From positions 1-22,091 of the forward strand of contig CAYXZZ010000022.1 of the NCBI GenBank assembly GCA_964470055.1: a DNA stretch of 22,091 nucleotides. The letters run 5' to 3'. Every line of letters starts with the position of its first letter. The stretch's first letter is position 1. Position numbers and translations under genes: made by a program. The notes beneath the pieces are model-generated. The model did not search any database and was not told the origin of the DNA. It saw only the letters and a list, made by a program, of their open reading frames with translations. Origin of the DNA: JAEDES01 sp964470055. Lineage in GTDB: Bacteria > Bacillota_I > Bacilli_A > RF39 > UBA660. Of this stretch, positions 1 through 8,404 are shown piece by piece.

Positions 1-49
1 AGTATTGCATTTTTTATTATTTATAAGGAAACGCACTTTCCTAATACAT

Positions 50-76
50 AAAAAATATCAGTAAACTACTGATATT
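50..76 (-). terminator. Rho-independent terminator after the acyltransferase
   Basis: A perfect 10-bp stem (54-63 with 67-76) closes a 3-base loop and is followed on the minus strand by six T (55-50). The stem overlaps the stop codon of the acyltransferase gene. Confidence 0.75.
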
Positions 77-1163
77 AATTAAACACATCTTTTAAATACT
101 TATTCTCTGTTCTTAAAACTTTTCCTTTTATATTAAACATTCTAAATAAAGTAAATCTAAGATAATCAATTATTGAACAAATTATATAAACGATAAACGC
201 TAAGCCCAATACACTTAAAATCATCAACAACGGATTTAAATCTTTCAAAAAGATAAAAGCATTTGTCCAAAATTCATTTAAAAAACTTGGATTATTATGG
301 ATTAAATAAACACTAAATGAAAGTGGTGCCAAAAAGGATATTAACTTTGCTAGTTTCCTTACTTTCAATTTAGAAAAAGCCCCTACTAAGAATAAACCAC
401 ATAAAAGAATTGTCGGAGAAGTATATTCAATAAACATCAAGTTATATCTCACTTCATTAAACACCCTTATTGTAATAAACTCCCAACCTACCTTCGATAA
501 AAAAGTAAATAAAACTAAACAAATATAACAAACTATATAACTACTACTTTTTCCTTTTGAAAACAATTCATATTTATCAGCATATCCTCCTAATAAATAT
601 AAATACATCAACCACCCAGCACTATATCCTTTCATCAAATGAAAAGGATCTATCATTAAAATAGTAGGAATAACACTCAATAAAATAAATCCTAATCCAA
701 GTATCTTCCCTAATTGTTTTTTACTAAAACGTTCTAAAACCACATTCAAAATAGGAATAAACAAATACATTATAAAATATGCCGTAAAGTACCAATAATC
801 TCTATTCATGACTGGTAAAAAGGCACTCTTCAAACTCTCAAAAGTTATCTCCTGAACTCCGAAAATCCAAAACAAACCATTAATTAATACTGTATAAAAC
901 AAGACCTGTAGCCATAGCACCACTATATTCGTAAATTTATACTTACTTTTATATCCAACATAACCAGAAATTATTGCATAACAATTCACCGCACAATAAC
1001 AAGCAATTTCTAATAACCAAGCCGCCCGATTGTGAATAACCGAACCACTAGTTGCTTCAAGTACTCCACCACTTCCCAAGATATGCAATACCACAACCAT
1101 AAACATCGATAAAATTCTAAGTAAATCAATTCCTAAATTACGTTCAGATTTTATCTTTTCCAT
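75..1163 (-). CDS. Acyltransferase family 3 membrane protein
   Basis: Integral membrane acyltransferase of the OatA/WecH-like family (Acyltransferase_3), which moves acetyl or other acyl groups onto cell-surface carbohydrates. The N-terminal motif RNLGIDLLRILSMFMVVVLH, with its conserved Arg and His, is the family hallmark. About ten hydrophobic segments cover nearly all of the 362 residues and there is no extracellular SGNH domain, so it is the membrane-only form. Start choice: a GTG lies 9 bases upstream, but AGGGTGG sits 5 bases before the ATG at 1163, and the GTG falls inside that ribosome site. It follows the acyl-CoA ligase gene by 56 bases and ends in a terminator, so it is probably the second gene of that transcript. 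The acceptor is unknown; surface glycan, teichoic acid or lipid are all possible. Confidence 0.85.
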   Translation of the reverse strand: MEKIKSERNLGIDLLRILSMFMVVVLHILGSGGVLEATSGSVIHNRAAWLLEIACYCAVNCYAIISGYVGYKSKYKFTNIVVLWLQVLFYTVLINGLFWIFGVQEITFESLKSAFLPVMNRDYWYFTAYFIMYLFIPILNVVLERFSKKQLGKILGLGFILLSVIPTILMIDPFHLMKGYSAGWLMYLYLLGGYADKYELFSKGKSSSYIVCYICLVLFTFLSKVGWEFITIRVFNEVRYNLMFIEYTSPTILLCGLFLVGAFSKLKVRKLAKLISFLAPLSFSVYLIHNNPSFLNEFWTNAFIFLKDLNPLLMILSVLGLAFIVYIICSIIDYLRFTLFRMFNIKGKVLRTENKYLKDVFN

Positions 1164-1197
1164 TATAACCACCCTAATAATAGAATAACACAGAAAA

Positions 1198-1224
1198 TCA
1201 AAAAGTAGTACAATAAATACTACT
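1198..1224 (-). terminator. Weak hairpin between ligase and acyltransferase genes
   Basis: A 7-bp stem (1204-1210 with 1218-1224) with a 7-base loop overlaps the ligase stop codon and is followed by only three or four T. It looks like a partial attenuator rather than a full stop, so the acyltransferase gene is still likely co-transcribed. Confidence 0.3.
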
Positions 1225-2995
1225 CTTCAGTCTTAACATTATTTTTTTCGTTATATTTTTCTTGTTCTTCCTTCTCTAACTTTTTAAAATCAACTTTATT
1301 CATTAAAGTCTTTGGAAGACTATCTCTAAACTCAAATTCCTTAGGTACAGAATAAACCGCTAAATTATCTTTACACAAATCCTTCAATTCTTTCTTTAAT
1401 TTAGCACTTTCTTTTACATCATTTTTAAGTACTACAAATGCCTTAGCCACTTGCATCTTATAAGGATGAGGAATACCTACTACACAACATTTACTAACAT
1501 CAGGATGTCGTTCAATAACTTGTTCAATTTGTCCTGGATAAACATTAAATCCACTAGATACAATCATTCTCTTTAATCTTTGAGTAAAGTAAATTATTCC
1601 ATCAGGTGTAATATATCCCAAATCTCCTGTATGAAGCCATTTTTTTCCATCTTCATGAACTTTAATAATATTATCAGTTTCTTCTTGATTATTAAAATAT
1701 CCCATCATTATAGTCGGACTATTAACACAAATTTCTCCTTCTTCACCTAAAGGAAGTTCTTCCGTCGAATCAACTCTACAAATTTTAATATCCGCTCCAA
1801 CCATCGGAATACCAATGGCTCCCGGTTCATTAGTTCCTTCAAAAGTAAAGGCAACTGCTGCTACAGCCTCAGTCATACCATAACCTTTAGTAATATTAAT
1901 TTTTGTACCATGTGTATGTAAGAAATTATTAATTTTTTCTTCCATACCAGCAGTCATCGTATCTCCACCACTAACCATATATTTTAAATCTGATAAGTCA
2001 ACATCATCAAATCTCTCATTACTTAACATTGCTTCCCATAAAGTAGGAACTCCAACCAACGCATTTGGACGATATTTTTGAATTGTTTTATGAAACCTCT
2101 TCGCTTCAAACTCTGGAATTAAAATTACTTCCATTCTTAAACATAAAGGTGCATGCATTGAAACACATAATCCAAATCCATGGAAATTAGGTAAAATAGT
2201 CATAATTTTTTCCCTTGGTTTAATACTTGGTAAAACAAGACCTGCTTGTTGACATTCGGCATTAAAGTTAAAGTTCGATAACATAATTCCTTTAGGCTTT
2301 CCAGTTGTTCCTCCACTATGAAGAATTACCGCTAAATCTTTACTTTTTCTTCTAGATTCATACGTTTTACTATACATCATACCCTTAAGCATAAATGATC
2401 CCCAATTCATGAAGTCACTATCATTAAATTTCGGTTTTTTCGTCTTCCATCCTCGAGTAATAGTATATCCTACACTAAGACCTTTAGGCATAGAGTCTTT
2501 CGGAGAAACAATGATTGTTTTATGAACTAAAGTATCATCTAAAATATCTTCTACTTTAGCATACGCTCCATCATATAAAACTAATACACGTGATTTTGAT
2601 TCATTCAAATAAAATTTAATTTCATTCCCTGCAGAAAGTGGATGAACCATATCCGCAACTGCGCCAATTTTATTAATAGCATAAAAACTAATTAACGCTT
2701 CCGGTGTATTAGGAACACAAACAGTAACAATATCCCCCTCTTTAACACCAATAGATCTAAAAGCCTTTGCCGCTGTATCAATCTTTTCAAACATTTCACT
2801 AAATGTCATTCGAGTACCAAAATAATTTAAAGCAATTAAATCCGTATCCTCGCCAACACATTCAACTAAATATTCATAAATATTTTTATCCGTATAGTTA
2901 ATATCTCTTTGTTCTTCTAAATAATAGTTTGCCCAAGGTTGCTCATCACTACTATGTTTAAATACCTTCGTAATCAAATCCTTAATTCTCAACAT
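1220..2995 (-). CDS. AMP-forming acyl-CoA ligase (FadD-like)
   Basis: Adenylate-forming enzyme of the ANL superfamily, expected to activate a carboxylic acid with ATP and join it to CoA. The phosphate-binding motif HSGGTTGKPKGIMLS is near residues 226-240, the A5 motif GYGMTE near 371-376, the A7 motif TGDLGY near 456-461, the hinge region RLKRMIVSSGFNVYP near 473-487, and the A10 lysine in LPKTLMNK near residue 567. All key residues are present and the length (591) suits a medium- or long-chain acyl-CoA synthetase. No carrier-protein domain follows, which argues against a peptide synthetase. AAGGAGAG lies 5 bases before the ATG. It is the first gene of a transcript that continues into the membrane acyltransferase. 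Substrate chain length cannot be read from the sequence. Confidence 0.88.
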   Translation of the reverse strand: MLRIKDLITKVFKHSSDEQPWANYYLEEQRDINYTDKNIYEYLVECVGEDTDLIALNYFGTRMTFSEMFEKIDTAAKAFRSIGVKEGDIVTVCVPNTPEALISFYAINKIGAVADMVHPLSAGNEIKFYLNESKSRVLVLYDGAYAKVEDILDDTLVHKTIIVSPKDSMPKGLSVGYTITRGWKTKKPKFNDSDFMNWGSFMLKGMMYSKTYESRRKSKDLAVILHSGGTTGKPKGIMLSNFNFNAECQQAGLVLPSIKPREKIMTILPNFHGFGLCVSMHAPLCLRMEVILIPEFEAKRFHKTIQKYRPNALVGVPTLWEAMLSNERFDDVDLSDLKYMVSGGDTMTAGMEEKINNFLHTHGTKINITKGYGMTEAVAAVAFTFEGTNEPGAIGIPMVGADIKICRVDSTEELPLGEEGEICVNSPTIMMGYFNNQEETDNIIKVHEDGKKWLHTGDLGYITPDGIIYFTQRLKRMIVSSGFNVYPGQIEQVIERHPDVSKCCVVGIPHPYKMQVAKAFVVLKNDVKESAKLKKELKDLCKDNLAVYSVPKEFEFRDSLPKTLMNKVDFKKLEKEEQEKYNEKNNVKTEE

Positions 2996-3039
2996 AAAAA
3001 CTCTCCTTCATATACTACTATTCTATAGTTACAACAATA

Positions 3040-3068
3040 ATATTATCATTTAATTTTTTAATTTTCAA
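3040..3068 (-). promoter_or_regulatory. Promoter of the ligase-acyltransferase unit
   Basis: Minus-strand TTGAAA (3068-3063), a 17-base spacer and TAATAT (3045-3040), preceded by TG one base upstream (extended -10). It lies 45 bases before the ligase start. Confidence 0.65.
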
Positions 3069-3136
3069 ATTTGACTAACGTCATTACATATGTTGTATCA
3101 TTTACATACTAATACAAAAAATAAATTCAATTAATT

Positions 3137-3163
3137 AAAAAGTATCTAGTTTCCTAGATACTT
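3137..3163 (-). terminator. Rho-independent terminator after the fused ABC gene
   Basis: A 10-bp perfect stem (3140-3149 with 3154-3163) closes a 4-base loop and runs into four T on the minus strand. It lies just past the stop codon of the fused ABC transporter gene. Confidence 0.7.
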
Positions 3164-3166
3164 CTC

Positions 3167-5728
3167 TTACTCAGTTCTTAGCGCCTCAACAGGATCCTTT
3201 TTAGAAGCAACCTTTGCCGGAATAAGACCAGATATCGTCGTTAAAATAACACTTATCAAAACGAGTAAAACTGCTCCTACCACTGGCAATTTACTAATTC
3301 CACTAACTCCTGCTAATGATTTAATAATCATATTAATTGGAATGTTTAAAAGAACTGTTACTAAAACACCAATTAATCCAGCCGTAAGACCTACAATTAA
3401 CGTTTCAGCATTAAATACTCTTGAAACATCTTTTTTAGACGCCCCAACCGCTCTTAAAATTCCAATCTCTTTAGTTCTCTCAAGTACTGAAATATAAGTA
3501 ATAATTCCAATCATGATACTTGACACTACTAGCGAAACAGAAACAAATCCAATCAATACATAACTAACTATATCAATAATACTAGTAACTCCCGACATAA
3601 GCATACCCACAACATCACTATAATTAATTATATTTTCTTCTTTACCATTTTTTGCTTGCTTTTTATTGTATTCCGCAATTACTTCTTTAATATTATCTTT
3701 TGCCTCAAAATCTTTCGCATAAATATGAATAGAACTAGGATTTTCTAAATCAATAGCTCCTAAAGATTTAAGAACACTTTCATATGTTGCCTTACTTTGT
3801 TCTTTATATGATGAAATTAAATCTGCTAACTCCTCTGCTGGTAAACTTGCTAAATAAGCCTGTTGCTCCTTAGTTAACTTATCCATACTAAAGTCATCAT
3901 CATCAAAATCAAAGCCTGTAATTACATTAACACTTGAGTTTTTCTTTTGTTCTTGAACAATCTCTGCCTTATTTGTTTTATTAATAACATAAGTTTCTAA
4001 ATCCTTAGTATATAAAACCCCGCCCATCGGATTAGTTGAAACAGTCGCATCTTCTGCTGGCTTAATAACTCCAACTACTTTTAATGTTTCCGCATCTGCT
4101 AACTTTTCTTTTAAGTAAACCTCATCATCTCTTTTATCAACCCACATATTACCAACTTTATCGTAGTAATCGCTATTTAATAAAAACTTAAATTCTAAAT
4201 CTAAAATCTCATCAAAAGACCAACTTTCAGTTTCCGTCGTAACCTCTTCACCCTTCATGATCTTTTCAAACATATCTTCCAACTCATCTTGATCTTTTAG
4301 TCCAATCGCATATAACACGTAGTCCGTTACTCGATTATTCTCATCCGTCAACAACACAACTTCGTTATATTTACTTGGCATTCTTCCCGCAACTACGTCA
4401 TATAACTTATCAGTAAGATCTTCATTTTCAAACATTTCTACCCAAACATCACTAATCATAAGCCCTTGTTCTTGACCAAATCCCATACTTTGTAATACTG
4501 TATCCGGATGAACTTGAACTACTCCTTCTGAAGTATCTGCCTTAAATATTTGTAAATCTAAATCATACTGATAACTAATTTCTGATGTATATTCATCCAA
4601 CTTATTATCTTTTTCAATATACTCAATAAAATCCTTAATATTATTAGTTTGAACCTTACTACTCATAATACTCATCATATCACCAATAGTATTATTAGAA
4701 TAAACCTTATCGCTCCCTTTACTCTCTTCAATTTCTTGCATCTGTTTTTCTTGAGCCTCAGTCATTAAAGACGTCATATCAATAGAACTAGCATCAATTG
4801 TTAAAGGGTATGAAGTAAGCGTTTCTTCCTGAACACGATCAATATAATTTTGTACACCATTAGATAAAGATAAAATCAATGCAATCCCAATAATTCCAAT
4901 TGATCCGGCAAAAGCAGTTAATAAAGTACGTCCTTTTTTAGTCATCAAATTATTTAAAGAAAGTCCAAGTGCTGTTCCAAAAGACATATTTGTCTTCTTA
5001 TTTCTTCTTGTCTTTTTCTTTTCATCTTGTTCTTCTTTCTCAACATCCCCATCAAATGGGTCAGTATCATTAGTAACTTTTCCATCCTTTAATTCAATAA
5101 TACGTGTCGAATACTCTTCTGCAAGCTCTCTATTATGAGTTACCATAATAACTAATCGATCCTGAGCAACCTCTTTTAAAAGTTCCATTATTTGTGTACT
5201 AGTTTTCGAATCCAAAGCCCCAGTTGGCTCATCAGCAAGTACTATATCCGGATCATTAACAAGCGCCCTCGCAATCGCCACTCTTTGCATCTGACCACCT
5301 GATAATTGGTTAGGTCTTTTATACATATGATCTTTTAATCCCACTTTTTTAAGAGCCGTTTCCGCTTTTTTCTGTCTTTCCTTTTTAGATACCCCAGATA
5401 ACGTTAACGCAAGTTCTACATTTGCCAAAATACTTTGATGCATTATTAAATTATAACTTTGAAATACAAATCCTACTCTATGATTACGATAAGTGTCCCA
5501 GTCTCTATCAGTATACTTTTTAGTTGAAACACCATTAATAATCAAATCACCTGAAGTATATTTATCAAGACCACCAATAATATTTAACATTGTTGTTTTA
5601 CCACTACCAGAAGGTCCCAAAATTGAAACAAATTCATTCTTCCGAAAAACAACGCTAACATTATCCAATGCTTTTTGATCAAATGATTCTGTAGTATAAA
5701 CTTTACTTATCTTCTTAATCTCTAACAT
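3167..5728 (-). CDS. Fused ABC transporter ATPase-permease, MacB/FtsX type
   Basis: Single-chain ABC protein of 853 residues. The N-terminal ATPase has Walker A GPSGSGKT (38-45), Q-loop Gln90, signature LSGGQ (142-146), Walker B IVLADE (162-167) and switch His198. A lysine/glutamate-rich linker (about 225-247) leads to a transmembrane helix near 267-290, a large extracellular region (about 290-715), and three C-terminal helices with the FtsX motif ERTKEIGILRAVGASKKDV. This is the type IV/MacB architecture, with the extracellular part as long as in peptide-antibiotic resistance or lipoprotein-handling members. Such proteins act as homodimers and transmit force across the membrane rather than importing nutrients. 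GGAGG lies 7 bases before the ATG. It has its own promoter and terminator and no two-component system beside it. Substrate unknown. Confidence 0.88.
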   Translation of the reverse strand: MLEIKKISKVYTTESFDQKALDNVSVVFRKNEFVSILGPSGSGKTTMLNIIGGLDKYTSGDLIINGVSTKKYTDRDWDTYRNHRVGFVFQSYNLIMHQSILANVELALTLSGVSKKERQKKAETALKKVGLKDHMYKRPNQLSGGQMQRVAIARALVNDPDIVLADEPTGALDSKTSTQIMELLKEVAQDRLVIMVTHNRELAEEYSTRIIELKDGKVTNDTDPFDGDVEKEEQDEKKKTRRNKKTNMSFGTALGLSLNNLMTKKGRTLLTAFAGSIGIIGIALILSLSNGVQNYIDRVQEETLTSYPLTIDASSIDMTSLMTEAQEKQMQEIEESKGSDKVYSNNTIGDMMSIMSSKVQTNNIKDFIEYIEKDNKLDEYTSEISYQYDLDLQIFKADTSEGVVQVHPDTVLQSMGFGQEQGLMISDVWVEMFENEDLTDKLYDVVAGRMPSKYNEVVLLTDENNRVTDYVLYAIGLKDQDELEDMFEKIMKGEEVTTETESWSFDEILDLEFKFLLNSDYYDKVGNMWVDKRDDEVYLKEKLADAETLKVVGVIKPAEDATVSTNPMGGVLYTKDLETYVINKTNKAEIVQEQKKNSSVNVITGFDFDDDDFSMDKLTKEQQAYLASLPAEELADLISSYKEQSKATYESVLKSLGAIDLENPSSIHIYAKDFEAKDNIKEVIAEYNKKQAKNGKEENIINYSDVVGMLMSGVTSIIDIVSYVLIGFVSVSLVVSSIMIGIITYISVLERTKEIGILRAVGASKKDVSRVFNAETLIVGLTAGLIGVLVTVLLNIPINMIIKSLAGVSGISKLPVVGAVLLVLISVILTTISGLIPAKVASKKDPVEALRTE

Positions 5729-5778
5729 TCTTCATCCTCCAATATAAGACTATTCATTTTTCACTAACTTCACGAACG

Positions 5779-5807
5779 ATTTTATCATTTAAATTATCAC
5801 AAAACAA
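5779..5807 (-). promoter_or_regulatory. Promoter of the fused ABC transporter gene
   Basis: Minus-strand TTGTTT (5807-5802), a 17-base spacer and TAAAAT (5784-5779), with an extended -10 TG. It lies 50 bases before the start codon. Confidence 0.55.
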
Positions 5808-5849
5808 TAAATTTGCCTAAAAAAAATAATTTTTAATAAATTAAAAGAG

Positions 5850-6755
5850 TTAAAATTCTTTAACCAAAATCTTCGCTCTTTCAATTCCCTTATTTAAAAT
5901 ATCTTCTACTTCGTCACCATATTTTGCCTTCGCCGTATTATACGCAAGCATACAAATTGTCATCGGCCCAACTCCTCCAACCGGTGGTGTAATATGCCTG
6001 CATTTATCATATACAGCATCAAAATTAACATCCCCAACTGTCTTTCCATCAGCATTTTTATGAACTCCAACATCAATAACTACAGTCCCATCTTTAACAT
6101 ACCCATCATCTATCATTTCTTGTTGATTCATAGCGGCAATTAAAATATCCGCTCTTTTAGAAATTTCTCTTAAACTCTCAGTTTTAGAATGACAAATTAC
6201 AGGTGTTGCATTTTCTCTTAAAAATAATTGTCCTAACGGCTTACCCACTATATTACTTCTATTAATTATACAAACCTTTTTTCCTATCAAATCTATTCCA
6301 TAAACTTTAAGTAAAGTAATAATTCCTTTTGGTGTACATGGTTCAAAAGTAGACTCTCCAACCATTAATTTTCCTAAAGAAGCACTAGTTAACCCATCTA
6401 CGTCTTTTCCTTGATTAATACATTCCAATATTTTTCTTTCATATTTTCTTAAATTTTCTGGCAAAGGTAATTGTAACATTATTCCATCTAAATCTTTATC
6501 AAGATTTAATCCTCGCAAAATATCACAAAACTCTTCTAAAGAAAGATTATCATAATGTCTACTTTCAACACTATAACCAACCATTTTTTCCAATTTTCTC
6601 TTTTTCATATTCGCATACATTTCTCCACCAAAATCATTACCAACAGAAATATCAATCAAACTAGGTCTTTCACCACTCTTTTCATCTAGGAATTTATTTA
6701 ACTCCTCATACAATATTTCACTTACCAAAGTACCATTCATTTTCTTATTCATCAT
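5850..6755 (-). CDS. folD: FolD: methylene-THF dehydrogenase / methenyl-THF cyclohydrolase
   Basis: Bifunctional cytosolic enzyme of one-carbon metabolism that interconverts methylene-, methenyl- and 10-formyl-tetrahydrofolate with NAD(P). Near residues 47-51 is the catalytic Y-x3-K motif (YANMK), then QLPLP near 95-99, the dinucleotide-binding motif NRSNIVGKPLG near 165-175, and the C-terminal PPVGGVGPMT near 257-266. The usual GRS of the nucleotide site is NRS here, a minor change. Length (301) is normal. Start: a GTG at 6761 is possible, but it forms part of the GGGTGAG ribosome site, so ATG at 6755 (or the next ATG, at 6752) is preferred. It begins 11 bases after the SDR gene and is co-transcribed with it. 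Only a weak 6-bp hairpin (5849-5864) follows. Confidence 0.93.
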   Translation of the reverse strand: MMNKKMNGTLVSEILYEELNKFLDEKSGERPSLIDISVGNDFGGEMYANMKKRKLEKMVGYSVESRHYDNLSLEEFCDILRGLNLDKDLDGIMLQLPLPENLRKYERKILECINQGKDVDGLTSASLGKLMVGESTFEPCTPKGIITLLKVYGIDLIGKKVCIINRSNIVGKPLGQLFLRENATPVICHSKTESLREISKRADILIAAMNQQEMIDDGYVKDGTVVIDVGVHKNADGKTVGDVNFDAVYDKCRHITPPVGGVGPMTICMLAYNTAKAKYGDEVEDILNKGIERAKILVKEF

Positions 6756-6766
6756 ACTCACCCAAA

Positions 6767-7573
6767 CTATTTATTTTCAAAAAAATTTCTCTTATTAAAT
6801 CCCGCAGTCATAAATCTCCAAGCAGCCTTACCATTAGTTAACCATTCAATATGCGCATTATTCTTAGTATTATTAATCATTTCTCTAACCAAAAACTCTG
6901 CCACTACTTCCGGATAGTCTCCTAAAATATTGTAAACTTTCTTTGTCTTTTCTGGTAATTCAATCTTTTCTCCATCACCAAGAGCATTAGTAATAAAATC
7001 TGTAATCATAATACCTGGACTAAGTCTTCCTACAATAACTCCAGTATTTTTTTCTGCCGCTTCTTTTGCCAATGCTTGAGTAAAATAAGTAATTCCTCGT
7101 TTACTAGTTCCATAAATCGAAAGACCTAACATCATCGCATCATTAGATCCGTATCCTTCAATATTATAAATTGCCCCATGTCCCTTTTTAGACATATATT
7201 CCATAACCAATTTAGATCCAATAACCACACCTTTCAAATCAACATCAAAGACCAAATCAATTTCTTTTTCTGTTAACTCCCAAATAGCCTTGTTTGGTTG
7301 ATTGACCCCCGCATTATTAATCCAAACGTCTATACCATCATATTTTTCATCACAAAAATCTATTAACTTCTGCAATTCATCACTTTTAGTAACATTACAT
7401 ATTTTGTATGAAACTTCTCCTTTACCGCCTAAACTTTCTATTTCTTTTACCGCAGTAAGCAGTCTTTCTTGGTTCAAATCACTAATCACAACATTATAAT
7501 CTGCTTGCTTAAATAACTTCGCCATACAAAAACCAAGTCCTCTAGCACTCCCCGTAATAACAACTGTCTTCAT
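6767..7573 (-). CDS. Short-chain dehydrogenase, NYC1/NOL-like active site
   Basis: NAD(P)-dependent oxidoreductase with a Rossmann fold. It carries TGSARGLG at residues 7-14, NNAG at 86-89 and YGTSK at 154-158 with catalytic Tyr154 and Lys158. At the position of the catalytic serine of classical SDRs (Tyr minus 13) there is Tyr141, inside NIEGYGS. From memory, the pattern N-[IM]-[DE]-G-x-G-S followed 11 residues later by Y-G-[ST]-[ST]-K is shared with plant chlorophyll b reductases and a clade of bacterial relatives. Start: the frame is open to 7657, but GGAGG lies 6 bases before the ATG at 7573, and the upstream stretch is the previous gene's terminator. It is the first gene of a two-gene unit with folD. 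Substrate unknown. Confidence 0.87.
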   Translation of the reverse strand: MKTVVITGSARGLGFCMAKLFKQADYNVVISDLNQERLLTAVKEIESLGGKGEVSYKICNVTKSDELQKLIDFCDEKYDGIDVWINNAGVNQPNKAIWELTEKEIDLVFDVDLKGVVIGSKLVMEYMSKKGHGAIYNIEGYGSNDAMMLGLSIYGTSKRGITYFTQALAKEAAEKNTGVIVGRLSPGIMITDFITNALGDGEKIELPEKTKKVYNILGDYPEVVAEFLVREMINNTKNNAHIEWLTNGKAAWRFMTAGFNKRNFFENK

Positions 7574-7599
7574 AACATACCTCCATATCCTATAATTAA

Positions 7600-7628
7600 A
7601 TTGTACAAAAAAACAAAAAGAACTACAA
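7600..7628 (-). promoter_or_regulatory. Promoter of the SDR-folD unit
   Basis: Minus-strand TTGTAG (7628-7623), a 17-base spacer and TACAAT (7605-7600), placed between the upstream terminator and the SDR ribosome site. Confidence 0.5.
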
Positions 7629-7630
7629 GT

Positions 7631-7653
7631 AAAAAAACGGCGATAACCGTTTC
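7631..7653 (-). terminator. Rho-independent terminator of the microprotein unit
   Basis: A 6-bp AAACGG/CCGTTT stem (7635-7640 with 7647-7652) closes a 6-base loop and is followed by a minus-strand T tract (7 T, 7637-7631). Confidence 0.75.
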
Positions 7654-7686
7654 TCATTCTACTATTTGTTTAATTAAAAATATATT

Positions 7687-8121
7687 TTACTCTTTAATTA
7701 AATCAATAATATAATTATAATCTTCCTCTGTAATTTTATAAATTCCATTATAAGGCTCTTCTAAATAATACTTATCTTTCTTCTTATAAATATAGAAGTT
7801 TCCTACCACATCATCTTCCTTATAATAAAATCTAATCGCTACTATATCCAAAACATTAGTAGGATAATCTTGAACACTTACAGACTTAGTTGACAAATTC
7901 AAATCATAAATCCCATTCAATATTGCATCCATTTTTTCTTCTTCCGCAACCGTAATTATTCCACTTGGCAACTCATAAGAAATAGACGACAAATTATGAC
8001 TATTTGGAATGTCTGGTACAAATACTTCTCTTGATTCAATCTTATACCAAACAATTCCCCCAATAACTATCACAACAAATATCACTAATAAAACACTAAC
8101 TAATTTATTTTTGTTTTGCAT
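7687..8121 (-). CDS. Membrane-anchored protein, DUF5301-like
   Basis: Small exported protein of 144 residues. The N-terminus is basic, followed by one hydrophobic helix (about residues 7-25), and the rest is a soluble domain facing outside. The soluble part begins ISYELPSG and ends with YYLEEPYNGIYKITEEDY. This resembles, from memory, the DUF5301 family of Firmicutes (function unknown), which is about this size. Start: ATG at 8121 is taken, but an in-frame GTG at 8130 is equally possible; neither has a strong ribosome site. Either start lies inside the preceding 44-codon gene, so translation is probably coupled to it. A clear terminator follows. No enzymatic motif is visible. Confidence 0.75.
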   Translation of the reverse strand: MQNKNKLVSVLLVIFVVIVIGGIVWYKIESREVFVPDIPNSHNLSSISYELPSGIITVAEEEKMDAILNGIYDLNLSTKSVSVQDYPTNVLDIVAIRFYYKEDDVVGNFYIYKKKDKYYLEEPYNGIYKITEEDYNYIIDLIKE

Positions 8122-8239
8122 TCTTTTCACTTTTCTTTCTCTCTACATATTTTTTGCTTAAGAAGAAACTACTAAGATAACAAGGAACACCAACTATTAA
8201 AATAACAGCCAAATTAATCAACACTTGTTTCATATTCAT
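8105..8239 (-). CDS. 44-residue single-pass membrane microprotein
   Basis: A short gene with an extended -10 promoter 30 bases upstream and the ribosome site GAGGAG exactly 6 bases before the ATG. The product begins MNMKQVLINLAVILIVGVP, a hydrophobic helix (about residues 5-27), and ends in a very basic tail rich in Lys, Glu and Arg. It is therefore predicted to be an inner-membrane protein with a cytoplasmic charged tail. Its last codons overlap the first codons of the downstream anchored protein in another frame (17 bases with the ATG start, 26 with the GTG). The downstream gene has no good ribosome site, so this gene looks like both a leader for coupled translation and a possible partner. 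I do not recognise a family. The promoter, ribosome site and open frame together support a real gene. Confidence 0.65.
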   Translation of the reverse strand: MNMKQVLINLAVILIVGVPCYLSSFFLSKKYVERKKSEKNAKQK

Positions 8240-8268
8240 ACATATCTCCTCAAACTATATCTACAAAA

Positions 8269-8298
8269 ATTATACCAGAAAAAATGACCAAAAATCAA
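8269..8298 (-). promoter_or_regulatory. Promoter of the microprotein unit
   Basis: Minus-strand TTGATT (8298-8293), an 18-base spacer and a perfect TATAAT (8274-8269) preceded by TGG (extended -10). The predicted leader is about 23 bases. Confidence 0.7.
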
Positions 8299-8369
8299 GT
8301 TCTATAATCATTCAGTTCACTACCTCTAATCATCCCATAAAAAACCTAATTTAATCAAAATTTTATATG

Positions 8370-8395
8370 AAGAAAATAGCTCTACTGATCTATTT
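8370..8395 (-). terminator. Possible terminator after alanine racemase
   Basis: A hairpin AAATAG/CTATTT (8374-8379 with 8390-8395) has a further TC/GA pair beyond one mismatch and is followed by TTTTCTTC on the minus strand. It is short and AT-rich, so only a moderate candidate. Confidence 0.4.
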
Positions 8396-8404
8396 AACCA
8401 ATTT

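Noticed and set aside
26..42. Hairpin AGGAAA/TTTCCT at the left edge
   Set aside because: No T run on either side and no gene visible to which it could belong.
5493..5678. Plus-strand open frame of 61 codons
   Set aside because: It is the antisense shadow of the Walker A region of the fused ABC transporter and has no ribosome site.
5849..5864. Hairpin at the folD stop codon
   Set aside because: Only six AT-rich pairs and a broken T run; not convincing as a terminator.
7574..7657. 28-residue N-terminal extension of the SDR
   Set aside because: It is encoded by the upstream terminator and promoter region, and GGAGG is correctly spaced before the internal ATG at 7573.
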